From NCBI RefSeq assembly GCF_025567095.1, contig NZ_JAOQJH010000019.1: a stretch of 64,000 nucleotides of DNA; one strand, 5' to 3'. Below the pieces are notes generated by a model, which saw only the letters and a list, made by a program, of their open reading frames with translations, was not told where the DNA came from and searched no databases. Both the position numbers and the translations under genes were made by a program. Of the stretch, positions 42,220 to 51,502 are shown in pieces (positions within the stretch are counted from its first letter, which is position 1; the number at the start of each line of letters is the position of its first letter). The stretch is from Anthropogastromicrobium aceti. GTDB taxonomy: Bacteria > Bacillota > Clostridia > Lachnospirales > Lachnospiraceae.

Positions 42220-43161
42220 TCAAATAAACAGAAGTTCTCCGATTACCTGAACAATACCCTGCTTAAGCATATTATAGTGAAGCACCGTATAAATTCGTGC
42301 AACTTTATTTTTCTTTTCAAGCCCCGCCATTGCCTCAATGTACGGTTTTTGATTATCAGAAAGTTCATTGCCATAAATTTGAAGCAATTCCTGTGCCTGC
42401 ATAGAAGACAAATGAAAAACTTCATGAATATGGTTTTTCCCTCTTAATCTCTGTAAAATAAATGAAGGTGTGTTTACCTTTGTAGCTCCAACCACATTAT
42501 CTCCATGTTGACGATACTTGATAGTTGCCTGATCAATGAAAGAAATCTCGCCAAACAGCGATGCCACCAGTGAGAACCACCAATCATGCATCGCAATTGC
42601 ACTGATATTTGATAGCTTCAGCGCTTTTTCAAGCAGCGGACGATTTATCATCATCGTACAGCCTGTCACATTGTTCTGAACAAGCAACCGGTTGATTGCT
42701 GTAATCTTTGCATCCAGTGCACGATATCGCACAAAGGACGCTCCAAGTGAGTTCAGATTTTGATCGACAACCTCCAAATCTGTATGCACTAGAACCGGCT
42801 TTTTCGGGTTTTTCTTTTCAACCTTCTGCATCCGCTTTAATGTAATTTCAATTTTATCTGGGTTCCAGACGTCATCCTGGTCGCAAAACATAAAATAGTC
42901 CGCGTCCATCTTCACAGCTTCCTGACACAGTGCCCAAAAGTTCTCCTTTGATCCACCCTTTCCCTCTGTACGGCGCATCACTTTTATCTTATCCGGATAA
43001 TTTTTCTCAAACTCCTGCTCTATCTCAAACGTGCGATCCGGCGACTGATCATCGCGAATCAAAATCTTCGTGTCGGTTACTGTCTGCTCAAGCAGCGACT
43101 GAATCTGTTCCCTGATATAGTTTTCTCCTTTGTAGGAGGCCAGCAATATTGCGATTTTCAT
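42220..43161 (-). CDS. Glycosyltransferase family 2, rhamnosyltransferase-like
   Basis: A 313-residue GT-A enzyme. ILLASYKGENYIREQIQSLL opens the fold, IRDDQSPDRT is the nucleotide site, MFCDQDDVWNPDKI holds the metal-binding aspartates, and AMHDWWFSLVASLFGEI is the acceptor-side motif. The FCDQDDVW and HDWW motifs are those of the RgpF/WbbL-type rhamnosyltransferase group. With the Cps2T-type enzyme upstream (ATGA overlap), a rhamnose-containing backbone is likely, although no dTDP-rhamnose synthesis genes are in the window. Confidence 0.87.
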   Translation of the reverse strand: MKIAILLASYKGENYIREQIQSLLEQTVTDTKILIRDDQSPDRTFEIEQEFEKNYPDKIKVMRRTEGKGGSKENFWALCQEAVKMDADYFMFCDQDDVWNPDKIEITLKRMQKVEKKNPKKPVLVHTDLEVVDQNLNSLGASFVRYRALDAKITAINRLLVQNNVTGCTMMINRPLLEKALKLSNISAIAMHDWWFSLVASLFGEISFIDQATIKYRQHGDNVVGATKVNTPSFILQRLRGKNHIHEVFHLSSMQAQELLQIYGNELSDNQKPYIEAMAGLEKKNKVARIYTVLHYNMLKQGIVQVIGELLFI

Positions 43162-44375
43162 TTACCTAAAAAAACCTTTCTGTATTCTGAGCTTATAAAT
43201 TCCCAACTATATGCTTTTGTTATGCGTTCCTTTGCCTTTGCACCATAAGCTTCAATCTCGCTTCCCGACATTTTATCTGCTGTCTCGATCAGCCTTGCAA
43301 GACTGCCACTTTTTTTCGTCCAATAAAGTGCGCTATCAAGTGCAACCTCTCTATTAAACGGAACATTCAGCAAAAGATTCAGATCCGTACTTCCAAGCGC
43401 CTCTAATAGTGAAGGGTTCGTTCCTCCTACCTCATGTCCATGGAAATAGCCATATGCATTCTCGCGAATCTTTTTTAACAGCTCCTGATCATACACGGTT
43501 CCGACAAAACGGATACGAGAATCCTTCTTAAAATGAAGACGTGTCTCCAATTCATCAAGAAACTTGTCATTTACATTCGTGATAATTACAAAATTTTTTG
43601 TCGTCTTACTGCACATAAACTCCCGAATCATTGTCTCATAATTATTTTCCGGAACGAAACGACCAACAACCAGATAATACTCTTTCGGTGTCACACCTTT
43701 TTCTTTATACCAATTCAGTAATTTTTCACTGTCATCAGCCAACATACTCTTTCTTGTTTCTGCTCCATATGCAATATAGGTTGTCTTGGGATTGCCCTTT
43801 TTTATTCCTCTACCATCGTAACACTCATGAATATACTTTTCAATATTAATGGAGTCGCAAATGACAAAATCACTGTGTTTTACCATCATTTTCTCAGATA
43901 TTTTCCAGTACTTTCGAACTGGAAGACTCCATTTTGCACGCATCCACTCATGGCCATCTGGATTCAGATATACCTTACCGCCGAGCTTATGAATGCGCTT
44001 CTGAAAGTTAGCAAGAAAAGGTCCTATTCGACAAGCCAGTACATAAACAATCGCATTTTTGATATGCTCCTTCTCAATATACTGACAACACATATTCAGT
44101 GCAGCAATATCATAATAAATTGCTGCAGCCGAACCTATATTGGGAACTTTAATTTTAAAACAATGTGTATTATTAAATTCAAATTCTGTATCACTAAGCC
44201 GTGTTACACCCTCCAACTGTGTTTCATCCATACACCCATCACCATTTGCCTTGCAGGCTACGTGAAACTTTAAATCTTTACTATTTCGGTTATACTCAGT
44301 GAGCTTATAAACAAAAGTCTCATATCCGCCATAAGCTCCCAGTGATTTTGAACCTACTATAAATACATGCTGCAT
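43158..44375 (-). CDS. Cps2T-type rhamnosyltransferase (DUF1972 plus GT4)
   Basis: A 405-residue GT-B enzyme. The N-terminal DUF1972 domain is clear (VGSKSLGAYGGYETFVYKL, and LNPDGHEWMRAKWS near residue 140), and the C-terminal donor domain has LVVGRFVPENNYETMIREF and EVGGTNPSLLEALGS. This group includes beta-1,4-rhamnosyltransferases such as Cps2T and RgpA-like enzymes, which act early on the lipid-linked unit. GGGG precedes the ATG. No priming transferase lies in this cluster, so the first sugar must be loaded by an enzyme elsewhere. Confidence 0.87.
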   Translation of the reverse strand: MQHVFIVGSKSLGAYGGYETFVYKLTEYNRNSKDLKFHVACKANGDGCMDETQLEGVTRLSDTEFEFNNTHCFKIKVPNIGSAAAIYYDIAALNMCCQYIEKEHIKNAIVYVLACRIGPFLANFQKRIHKLGGKVYLNPDGHEWMRAKWSLPVRKYWKISEKMMVKHSDFVICDSINIEKYIHECYDGRGIKKGNPKTTYIAYGAETRKSMLADDSEKLLNWYKEKGVTPKEYYLVVGRFVPENNYETMIREFMCSKTTKNFVIITNVNDKFLDELETRLHFKKDSRIRFVGTVYDQELLKKIRENAYGYFHGHEVGGTNPSLLEALGSTDLNLLLNVPFNREVALDSALYWTKKSGSLARLIETADKMSGSEIEAYGAKAKERITKAYSWEFISSEYRKVFLGK

Positions 44376-44567
44376 CTTCTAAATCCCCTTACTTTTATTT
44401 TCTAAGATTTTTCATTCTTCTTTCTATTATTTCCCCAAAGTAATCCAGCACATTACATTGGTTTTAATTTTATTTTACATAAAAACATCATAACACACAC
44501 AGATTGAAAATTCAATACAGACCAATATAGATTCTATTTTATCGTATCTTAAATTTTTCTTACAATA

Positions 44568-45605
44568 TCACATTTTCTGTATGTTTTTATTTGCAAACAA
44601 GCTGCTATTGATCTTTTTTATCAAATTATCGAAAAGTACTGCTATCAAAATTGTACATAACCCTACAACTATCACAAATATATATCGATATTCTTTCATG
44701 AAACCATAATGTTCAAAAAAGATCATTGGTATTCTTTGTAAAATATAAATGCTAAATGCATGTTTTCCGACAAACTGTAACATTTTGCTTTTTATTGTAA
44801 AAAATGTATTGAAGCATACAATTGCAAGTACAAAATAAATTGAACTCAAGTTCATAATATAATCATTATATCTAAACTTATAAGTAACAAGCAAAATAAC
44901 TGCAATGATACTAATAGACTGCACAGTATATTTTTTTAACAATATATAAATTTGCTTTTTATATACACACAGCCATACACCTGCAGGATAGCATAGAATG
45001 GTGGATATAAAGCGTGATGGCATGTCAAACAGCTGCATTATTATAATATAGGCAATTGTTCCAACCGTCACTCCCACTGCCTGATAAACATAATTTTTTC
45101 TAAAAAGGCAAGCTGACAGATAAGATACAAGATACATTACCAATATTGCAAAAATGTACCAGTTGGAATTTCCAACACTTGTAATTCCGACAAAACTACC
45201 TATTATTTCTGTTGTTGAATAGTTAATACCTAAAATCAAATTCATAACAAGGTATAAAAGTACTGCTATATCAAAGTTAAAAAGTGTTTTTAAAAGTCTG
45301 TTCTTAGGATACTCTGCCAAATAAACATCTCCATATTTTACTATTTGGCTCATAACCCCATAACCTGAAAACGCCAAAAATGTAGTCACAATCCACTGAT
45401 TATGAAAATTTTGGAAATGGCGATACAAGCTATCTGCCACTCCTGAAAATGAAATATATTCAGAGCTGTGTGTTAAAAAAATGCACAGCACAAATATTCC
45501 GTTTACTGTAGTTGTCATCTCTTTTGAAAGAAATGGCTCTTCTTTTTTTCTTTTTTGTACTCCCAATAAAGTAATAAGACCCAATAAAGCTACAAATACA
45601 ATCAT
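44568..45605 (-). CDS. Acyltransferase family 3 membrane protein
   Basis: A 345-residue protein with about ten helices. The family's opening is MTTTVNGIFVLCIFLTHSSEYI with the histidine in the first conserved helix, and LAFSGYGVMSQ in the next. It probably acetylates the second polymer outside the membrane. GGGGG lies five bases before the ATG. It is the first gene of the second polymer cluster, behind the promoter at 45712-45740; a 190-base AT-rich gap separates it from the next gene. Confidence 0.85.
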   Translation of the reverse strand: MIVFVALLGLITLLGVQKRKKEEPFLSKEMTTTVNGIFVLCIFLTHSSEYISFSGVADSLYRHFQNFHNQWIVTTFLAFSGYGVMSQIVKYGDVYLAEYPKNRLLKTLFNFDIAVLLYLVMNLILGINYSTTEIIGSFVGITSVGNSNWYIFAILVMYLVSYLSACLFRKNYVYQAVGVTVGTIAYIIIMQLFDMPSRFISTILCYPAGVWLCVYKKQIYILLKKYTVQSISIIAVILLVTYKFRYNDYIMNLSSIYFVLAIVCFNTFFTIKSKMLQFVGKHAFSIYILQRIPMIFFEHYGFMKEYRYIFVIVVGLCTILIAVLFDNLIKKINSSLFANKNIQKM

Positions 45606-45711
45606 TTTTCCCCCTTTTTAGGTTATTCTTTAGCTGTCACTTATTGTAAGGTCAGTAAAATTGTTTCTAAGAAACAGCTAGCCTATTTTTCGTTTTTCAA
45701 AAAGCTCCTCT

Positions 45712-45740
45712 AGTATATCAGTTTTTCTTTTTTTTGCCAA
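45712..45740 (-). promoter_or_regulatory. Promoter of the second polymer cluster
   Basis: TTGGCA (45735-45740) and TATACT (45712-45717) with a 17-base spacing, about 100 bases before the acyltransferase ATG. The leader holds a small TGTTTC/GAAACA hairpin (45662-45676). Confidence 0.6.
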
Positions 45741-45746
45741 TCTTTT

Positions 45747-47183
45747 TTATGTATTTTCATGTGCGATTTCATATTTCACTTCTAGTTCCATCATCACTCC
45801 CCCTACCTTATGATCATATTCTTCGTTTGCCCATTCGATTATGCGGCCGTCTCTTTTTCGTATGAGCTGAAGAAATATCTTTGTTTGCTGTGATTGCTGC
45901 GTCCATACTTCTTGCAAAATGGGGCTTTCTATAACAGTATCTGTGCCGCTGTTCCATGTGCGCGGATCACTTTTGATTTCAAAGGCTTTGACGTTTTCGT
46001 TGTTTTCTGTAAGGATCAGTCTGCAGACTGCCTCTTCGCACAGATTGGCGAAGCCGGTATTTTTAATTGTAAGTGTGATTACATTTTTAGATATCTTAAC
46101 CTGTGTGACAGTAAATCGGTATCCCATATGACGTCCAATATAGTCGTATTCACTTATCTCTTCGCCATTCCACATAATACGATGTGCCTTCCAGTCATCT
46201 AGTACTTCTTTACTGTAGATACTGTTTAGGTAGCTGACATGCATCTTTGCAAGGTCTGCCACTACCTGATTCCAGTCAAGTGTCCTTTGTGGGTAATCTG
46301 TATTGCCTGAGCTTTCTGATACAGTGTTCATCCCACCAAGCACCTCTCCTCCGCAAAAGCTTTGCTGCATAAAGCTTTGCTGCCATGAAAGCTCGTCTTC
46401 ACGTGCCCAAGATGTCTTTTCTCTTTCGCTGTTTTCAGGCAATGCACTTTTCTGTATTGTGCCGTATGTGCCTAAATCTGTCTCTGAACCAAATATAGCG
46501 TCATTAAAGAGTGTGAAGTTTATATTAGATGCTGTCTTTTGGCAGCTAAGCTGCCTTAATTGTACCGGCTTTCTGACTGCGATAGGGCAACTGCCTTTAG
46601 TGGCCTCTAAAAATGTATCAGATAGTTCTTTCATGCGCGCTTCACTTAGAAATTTGGAGCCATGCATCTCGCCCCAGCTGCCGACAAAAAGTCCCTGATG
46701 AACTAGAATCTTTCCAGGCAGACTCTCCTTTTTGCTCATGTGCTCACATATGATGCTTCCTAACTGCTTCATGTGACTTTTGACGATCTTGATTGATGAT
46801 GGCTCGTTTTCCATTCCTCGTCCTTTTGTATCGTAGACAATGCGAAGGATTATTCCTTTGTCATGCTGCTCAAAGAAGGTGAGGATACTAGAAAAATATT
46901 CAAGTGCTTCTTTTGGAATTTGCTCACAGCCACGAAACGCATGAATATCAATGAGAAGAAGAACAAGCTCTTCTTCCTCACAATCTATATAAAGAAAGCT
47001 TTCTTTTGAGAGATCAAAGGTGTAAATATGATACCAGCCACAGCCTGGATTTTTAAGAGCACGCGTGCTCTCTTTTAGTTGTATGTCTGCGTCTTTGTTT
47101 TTGTCAAAGGCAAGATGTTTTTTCAGCCATGTTATCACTTTCTTTCCCCCAGATATCTTTTTTTCCATGAAGAAGGATACCAT
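45747..47183 (-). CDS. DUF4874/DUF4832-type putative carbohydrate-active protein
   Basis: A 478-residue protein without a signal peptide. ALKNPGCGWYHIYTFDLS near residue 43 is the opening typical of DUF4874, with a central barrel-like part (LLLIDIHAFRGCEQIP, IILRIVYDTKGRG, HQGLFVGSWGEMHG) and a C-terminal beta-rich DUF4832-like domain (VTQVKISKNVITLTIKNTGFANL). The pattern resembles glycoside-hydrolase-like proteins found near polysaccharide genes, but no activity is established. No good ribosome site precedes either the ATG at 47183 or that at 47168, so the start is uncertain. It is transcribed towards the second polymer cluster. Confidence 0.65.
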   Translation of the reverse strand: MVSFFMEKKISGGKKVITWLKKHLAFDKNKDADIQLKESTRALKNPGCGWYHIYTFDLSKESFLYIDCEEEELVLLLIDIHAFRGCEQIPKEALEYFSSILTFFEQHDKGIILRIVYDTKGRGMENEPSSIKIVKSHMKQLGSIICEHMSKKESLPGKILVHQGLFVGSWGEMHGSKFLSEARMKELSDTFLEATKGSCPIAVRKPVQLRQLSCQKTASNINFTLFNDAIFGSETDLGTYGTIQKSALPENSEREKTSWAREDELSWQQSFMQQSFCGGEVLGGMNTVSESSGNTDYPQRTLDWNQVVADLAKMHVSYLNSIYSKEVLDDWKAHRIMWNGEEISEYDYIGRHMGYRFTVTQVKISKNVITLTIKNTGFANLCEEAVCRLILTENNENVKAFEIKSDPRTWNSGTDTVIESPILQEVWTQQSQQTKIFLQLIRKRDGRIIEWANEEYDHKVGGVMMELEVKYEIAHENT

Positions 47184-47294
47184 ACTTACTTTTTTTAATC
47201 AACAAATTATGATTTTAATTATGCTATTTATAAAAAAAGGATAAAATATGTTAAGTTTAGATTAAATTCACACCTTGTCGTTTGATTTTTTTTG

Positions 47295-47308
47295 TGATAC
47301 GCTTATCA
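47295..47308. promoter_or_regulatory. TGATA/TATCA palindrome upstream of the CstA operon
   Basis: A 14-base palindrome (TGATA, four-base spacer, TATCA) about 55 bases before the first gene. Its size and symmetry resemble a catabolite-response element but the central CG is displaced, so the match is weak. Confidence 0.25.
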
Positions 47309-47360
47309 GGATAAAATTTTCTTTATCACATTTATCATTGACAGAGGCTGGGAGGTTATT

Positions 47361-47885
47361 ATGGAATTGACTTCAGACGAATTTTTTGAGAGGCTGCTGT
47401 TATCTTACAGCGACTACTTTGATATCATCCGTGATACCTCTTACAAGGATCTTTCAGTTGCGGCTGAGGCTGCTTTTCATTCTTTTTCTGAAAAGTATGT
47501 CTTGGTCAAAAAAGCTCAGCTGTGGGCCGCTGAAGCTCACGAATATGTCTTCTTTGTACGAACTGGCCATTTGGATGAGGAGACTTTTCGCACTTACAAC
47601 GATGCACTGCTTGAGGAAGGCTTGTCACGTGTGGAACCGAAAAAGGACCACATGTACACCTATGTGTCTGTCGTTTTTCTGGCAGAGTCTATAGCCCCTG
47701 AAGTGCCTAAGCTTATTAAAAAGACACGCTGTCACAGAGACTATCGCATGTCGCTTTATGGTTGGATGGATTACCGTATCGCAGCATATGACTGTACTTC
47801 GAAAAGGATTTACACAAACTGGGCGGGACGACCGCTAAAGCAGACCCTCCTCTCTGTCACGAAAAAAAGGAGGAAACACAAATGA
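47361..47885 (+). CDS. Small cytoplasmic protein encoded upstream of cstA
   Basis: A 174-residue soluble protein with no signal peptide or membrane helix. GGGAGG lies six bases before the ATG and its stop overlaps the cstA start (ATGA), so the two are strictly coupled. I do not recognise a named family; the sequence is mixed alpha/beta with a conserved-looking CHRDYRMSLYGWMDYR block near residue 125. Genes of this type beside CstA may help in its assembly or control, which is inference from context only. Confidence 0.75.
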   Translation: MELTSDEFFERLLLSYSDYFDIIRDTSYKDLSVAAEAAFHSFSEKYVLVKKAQLWAAEAHEYVFFVRTGHLDEETFRTYNDALLEEGLSRVEPKKDHMYTYVSVVFLAESIAPEVPKLIKKTRCHRDYRMSLYGWMDYRIAAYDCTSKRIYTNWAGRPLKQTLLSVTKKRRKHK

Positions 47886-49588
47886 ACGCAGTTGTACTTC
47901 TCGTAGTAGGCGTTGCCATTTTAGTTGCTGGTTACATCTTCTATGGCGGATGGCTGGCAAAGCAGTGGGGACTTGGTGAGAATAAGGAAGAGACTCCTGC
48001 TCACACAATGGAGGATGGTCAGGATTATGTTCCGGCTAAGGCTCCTGTCCTTATGGGACATCACTTTTCATCTATCGCTGGTGCAGGACCTATAAACGGA
48101 CCTATTCAGGCCGCTGTTTTTGGCTGGATTCCTGTTATGCTGTGGGTTTTGATCGGCGGTATCTTCTTCGGTGCTACTCATGACTTTGGTGCATTATTTG
48201 CATCCTTAAGAAATAAGGGTCAGTCAATCGGTGAGATCATCGAAACTTCTATTGGCAAGCGTGCAAAGAGACTTTTCTTAACATTTGCTTACCTGACACT
48301 TATTCTTGTTGTAGCTGCATTTGCTTCTATCGTTGCAAACACTTTTAAGGCTACCTATACTGCTGATGGTGCAGTTGATGTTGCAGCCAGCTCCGCAAAT
48401 GCTTCTACTGCTATGATTTCTATTCTGTTTATCGTAGTTGCCATTGCTTTTGGTTTCTTTGTTTACAGAAAAAATGTACATATCGCAATCGCTACTGTAA
48501 TAGGTGTTGCTGTTATTATTGCCTGTATGGCAATTGGTCTGAACTGGCATCCGCTTTACTTAAGTGGTGATACATGGATGATCATTGTTGGTATCTATAT
48601 TGCTATCGCATCTGTTACACCTGTATGGATTTTACTTCAGCCAAGAGATTATTTAAGCTCTTTCTTACTGTATGGCATGATGATCGTCGCTATTATTGGA
48701 ATCTTCGGTGCTCATCCGACAATTGATATTCCGGCTTTTACCAGCTTCGTTGATAAGGGTACTGTTGGTTCTGGTGTTTCTCTTGGAACTATGTTCCCGG
48801 CATTGTTTGTTACTATTGCATGTGGTGCAATCTCTGGTTTCCATTCATTAGTTGCTTCTGGTACTACTTCTAAGCAGCTTGATAAGGAAAAGGACGCTCT
48901 TCCGATTGCATACGGCGGCATGTTAATTGAGTGTGTACTTGCAATCATCTCTGTATGTGCTGTTGGCTATATCTGGAGTGAGTATGTTCCAGGCGGAATC
49001 GTAACTCCTACCGCTGTATTTGCTACTGGTATCTCACGCATGTGCGCAAAGATTCCATTTTTAGCTGGTGCAGAGAGTGTTATCTACTCACTGTTAATCC
49101 TTGCTGTTTCTGCATTCTGTCTGACTTCACTTGATACTGCAACTCGTCTTGCAAGATATATGTTCCAGGAGTTCTGGTTAGCACCTGGTGAGACATACAA
49201 GGACGCTACAGGCGTTAAGAGAGTCTTAACAGATCCATATTTTGCTACAATTATTACAGTAGTTCTTGGCATTGCACTTGGTATGACAGGTTATGCAAAG
49301 ATTTGGGCATTGTTTGGTGCTTCCAATCAGCTGCTTGCTGCACTTGGTCTGTTAGCTGTAGCTGCATGGCTTGGTAAAGTCGGCAAAAACAATAAGATGC
49401 TCATCTTCCCAATGGCATTTATGCTTATCGTAACAGTAATCTCACTTCTTCAGACCATCTACGCAAACGTCACAAACGCAGTCGATATGTGGAGCTGGAT
49501 CCGTGCAATAATCGGAAGCTTACTTGTTCTTCTGTCACTCGTTCTTGCAAAAGAAGGCTGCCAGACACTGTTCAAGAAGAAGGCGTAA
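47882..49588 (+). CDS. cstA: CstA family peptide/pyruvate transporter (carbon starvation protein A)
   Basis: A 568-residue membrane protein with about fifteen to sixteen helices. CstA landmarks are GHHFSSIAGAGPINGPIQAA near residue 55, GGIFFGATHDFGALFASLR near 95, and FHSLVASGTTSKQL near 320. Family members take up peptides or pyruvate, mostly under carbon limitation. This is the shorter clostridial form. AGGAGG lies eight bases before the ATG. The gene ends at a strong terminator (49616). Confidence 0.93.
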   Translation: MNAVVLLVVGVAILVAGYIFYGGWLAKQWGLGENKEETPAHTMEDGQDYVPAKAPVLMGHHFSSIAGAGPINGPIQAAVFGWIPVMLWVLIGGIFFGATHDFGALFASLRNKGQSIGEIIETSIGKRAKRLFLTFAYLTLILVVAAFASIVANTFKATYTADGAVDVAASSANASTAMISILFIVVAIAFGFFVYRKNVHIAIATVIGVAVIIACMAIGLNWHPLYLSGDTWMIIVGIYIAIASVTPVWILLQPRDYLSSFLLYGMMIVAIIGIFGAHPTIDIPAFTSFVDKGTVGSGVSLGTMFPALFVTIACGAISGFHSLVASGTTSKQLDKEKDALPIAYGGMLIECVLAIISVCAVGYIWSEYVPGGIVTPTAVFATGISRMCAKIPFLAGAESVIYSLLILAVSAFCLTSLDTATRLARYMFQEFWLAPGETYKDATGVKRVLTDPYFATIITVVLGIALGMTGYAKIWALFGASNQLLAALGLLAVAAWLGKVGKNNKMLIFPMAFMLIVTVISLLQTIYANVTNAVDMWSWIRAIIGSLLVLLSLVLAKEGCQTLFKKKA

Positions 49589-49615
49589 TTGCTTCGTGTA
49601 TGTTGTTTAAAAAAA

Positions 49616-49639
49616 GGCCTCCCGAGGGAGGTCTTTTTT
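49616..49639 (+). terminator. Terminator after cstA
   Basis: GGCCTCCC (49616-49623) and GGGAGGTC (49626-49633) form an eight-base stem with a two-base turn and one G-U pair, followed by six T, 28 bases after the cstA stop. Confidence 0.85.
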
Positions 49640-49644
49640 ATATT

Positions 49645-49780
49645 ACGAAACCATTTTGTGAAGGCCCTGAGGTGAATGGATTTCACGAGACGGACACTTG
49701 GAGCAGGTCTTTCAATGTAATGTATAATAAAAAGATACGTAAAAGGAACCTGCGGAGTTTGGTCCGTCGACGAAACCATT
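49645..49780. other. Short structured element flanked by an 11-base direct repeat
   Basis: ACGAAACCATT occurs at 49645-49655 and again at 49770-49780. Between the copies, GACGGAC (49689-49695) pairs with GTCCGTC (49762-49768) and GCAGGT (49703-49708) with ACCTGC (49748-49753), enclosing a loop with TGTATAATA, which looks like an extended -10 box on the plus strand. It lies between two convergent genes (cstA and gpmI). It could be a small RNA gene or a miniature insertion; nothing known is recognised. Confidence 0.4.
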
Positions 49781-49832
49781 ACACCGAGGGGCTTTATTAC
49801 AAATAGCGGCATCACTGAATCGATGTTACAAA

Positions 49833-51380
49833 TTACTTCTTGATCAGCAAGCTCTTTCCTGTCATTTCTTTTGGCTGTTCCATTCCCATCAGCTCGATCA
49901 GTGTCGGTGCGATATCTGCTAAGCAGCCGCCTTCGCGCAAGGTGTACTCTGGATCTGCATTTACAAGGATGAACGGTACTGGGTTTGTTGTATGAGCGGT
50001 GAATGGCTCGCCTGTCTCATAGTCGATTAACTGCTCTGCGTTTCCGTGGTCTGCACAGATGAAGAGCTGTCCGTTTACTTCCTTGATTGCTGCTACTGCC
50101 TTTCCTACGCACTCGTCTACTGTCTCTACTGCCTTGATTGCTGCAGCCTGTACACCAGTATGACCTACCATATCCGGGTTTGCGAAGTTGATGATGATCA
50201 CGTCATATTTCTCTGACTTGATTGCCTCTACAAGCTTATCGCATACCTGATATGCGCTCATCTCTGGCTGTAAATCGTATGTTGCAACCTTCGGGGACTT
50301 TACAAGGATACGATCCTCGCCTTCGTTTGGCTGCTCTACACCGCCATTGAAGAAGAAGGTAACGTGTGCATACTTCTCGGTCTCTGCGATTCTTGCCTGC
50401 TTTAAGCCATTCTCTGCTAAAAACTCACCGAAGGTATGGGTGATTTCTTCCTTATTGAATGCTACAAGCTTGTTCGGGATTGTTGTATCGTAATCGGTGA
50501 AGCAAACGTAGGTTACGTCTGGTCTTGCGTCTCCGCGATTAAATCCAGTAAACTCGTTGTCGCAGAATACGTGTGTCATCTCTCTTGCACGGTCTGGGCG
50601 GAAGTTGAAGAAGATTACGGAATCCTTATCCTGAATCTTGCCTACTGCCTCGCCGTCCTTTGCTACTACTGTCGGTACAACGAACTCGTCTGTAACACCC
50701 TCATCGTAGGATGCCTGAATTGCGCATGCGCCGCACTTTGCCTGCTTGCCCTCGCCGAAACGAAGTGCACGGTAAGCCTTCTCGACACGATCCCAACGGT
50801 TATCTCTATCCATTGCGTAATAACGACCCATAACGGATGCTACCTGACCTACGCCAAGCTCTTCGCACTTGTCCATAAGTGCAGTTACATATTCCTTGCC
50901 TGATGCCGGCGGTGTGTCACGGCCGTCTAAGAAGCAGTGAATAAATACCTTGTCTAAGCCCTGACGCTTTGCAAACTCAAGCAGACCATAGATGTGGTTG
51001 ATGTGGCTGTGAACACCACCATCTGATACAAGACCCATCAGATGAAGTGCGGAACCATTCTCCTTGCAGTTCTTTGCTGCTGCGAGGAATGCCTCGTTTT
51101 CAAAGAAATCGCCGTCCTGAATGGACTTTGTGATGCGGGTCAGCTCCTGATATACGATGCGGCCTGCACCCATATTTAAATGACCTACCTCGGAGTTACC
51201 CATCTGGCCTTCCGGAAGACCTACTGCCATTCCGCTTGCCTGTCCCTCTACGAATGGGCAGTTTGCCATCAGATCGTCCATAACAGGTGTATTTGCCTGC
51301 TTTACAGCATTGCCTTCTACTTTGTCATTCAGGCCATAGCCGTCAAGAATCATTAATACGGTTGGTTTCTTCTTGCTCAT
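49833..51380 (-). CDS. gpmI: 2,3-bisphosphoglycerate-independent phosphoglycerate mutase
   Basis: A 515-residue alkaline-phosphatase-fold enzyme interconverting 3- and 2-phosphoglycerate. MILDGYGL carries the first metal aspartate and GQMGNSEVGHLNMGAGR the catalytic serine (near residue 62); the C-terminal metal site includes CADHGNAEQL near residue 444. Length is normal. AAAGGA precedes the ATG. It is the last gene of the minus-strand gap-pgk-tpiA-gpmI operon. Confidence 0.96.
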   Translation of the reverse strand: MSKKKPTVLMILDGYGLNDKVEGNAVKQANTPVMDDLMANCPFVEGQASGMAVGLPEGQMGNSEVGHLNMGAGRIVYQELTRITKSIQDGDFFENEAFLAAAKNCKENGSALHLMGLVSDGGVHSHINHIYGLLEFAKRQGLDKVFIHCFLDGRDTPPASGKEYVTALMDKCEELGVGQVASVMGRYYAMDRDNRWDRVEKAYRALRFGEGKQAKCGACAIQASYDEGVTDEFVVPTVVAKDGEAVGKIQDKDSVIFFNFRPDRAREMTHVFCDNEFTGFNRGDARPDVTYVCFTDYDTTIPNKLVAFNKEEITHTFGEFLAENGLKQARIAETEKYAHVTFFFNGGVEQPNEGEDRILVKSPKVATYDLQPEMSAYQVCDKLVEAIKSEKYDVIIINFANPDMVGHTGVQAAAIKAVETVDECVGKAVAAIKEVNGQLFICADHGNAEQLIDYETGEPFTAHTTNPVPFILVNADPEYTLREGGCLADIAPTLIELMGMEQPKEMTGKSLLIKK

Positions 51381-51449
51381 AATATTCCTTTCGTGCCGGC
51401 ATTCGCTTTCAAAAAGCTTTTACGAATTTCAAAAAAGCCTTAGAAAGCG

Positions 51450-51479
51450 CTGGCTCTGCCTTACAAAAAGCAGAGCCAG
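51450..51479 (-). terminator. Hairpin between tpiA and gpmI
   Basis: CTGGCTCTGC (51450-51459) and GCAGAGCCAG (51470-51479) pair perfectly over ten bases with a T-rich loop on the minus strand. A TTTTTT run follows only about 20 bases later, so it is probably a partial terminator or a processing/stability hairpin that lowers gpmI transcript relative to tpiA. Confidence 0.5.
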
Positions 51480-51502
51480 AGCCGGAAATATTTACTTATT
51501 AA

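Noticed and set aside
45747..47183. Sortase or surface-anchor role for the DUF4832-type protein
   Set aside because: No signal peptide, anchor motif or membrane helix is visible.
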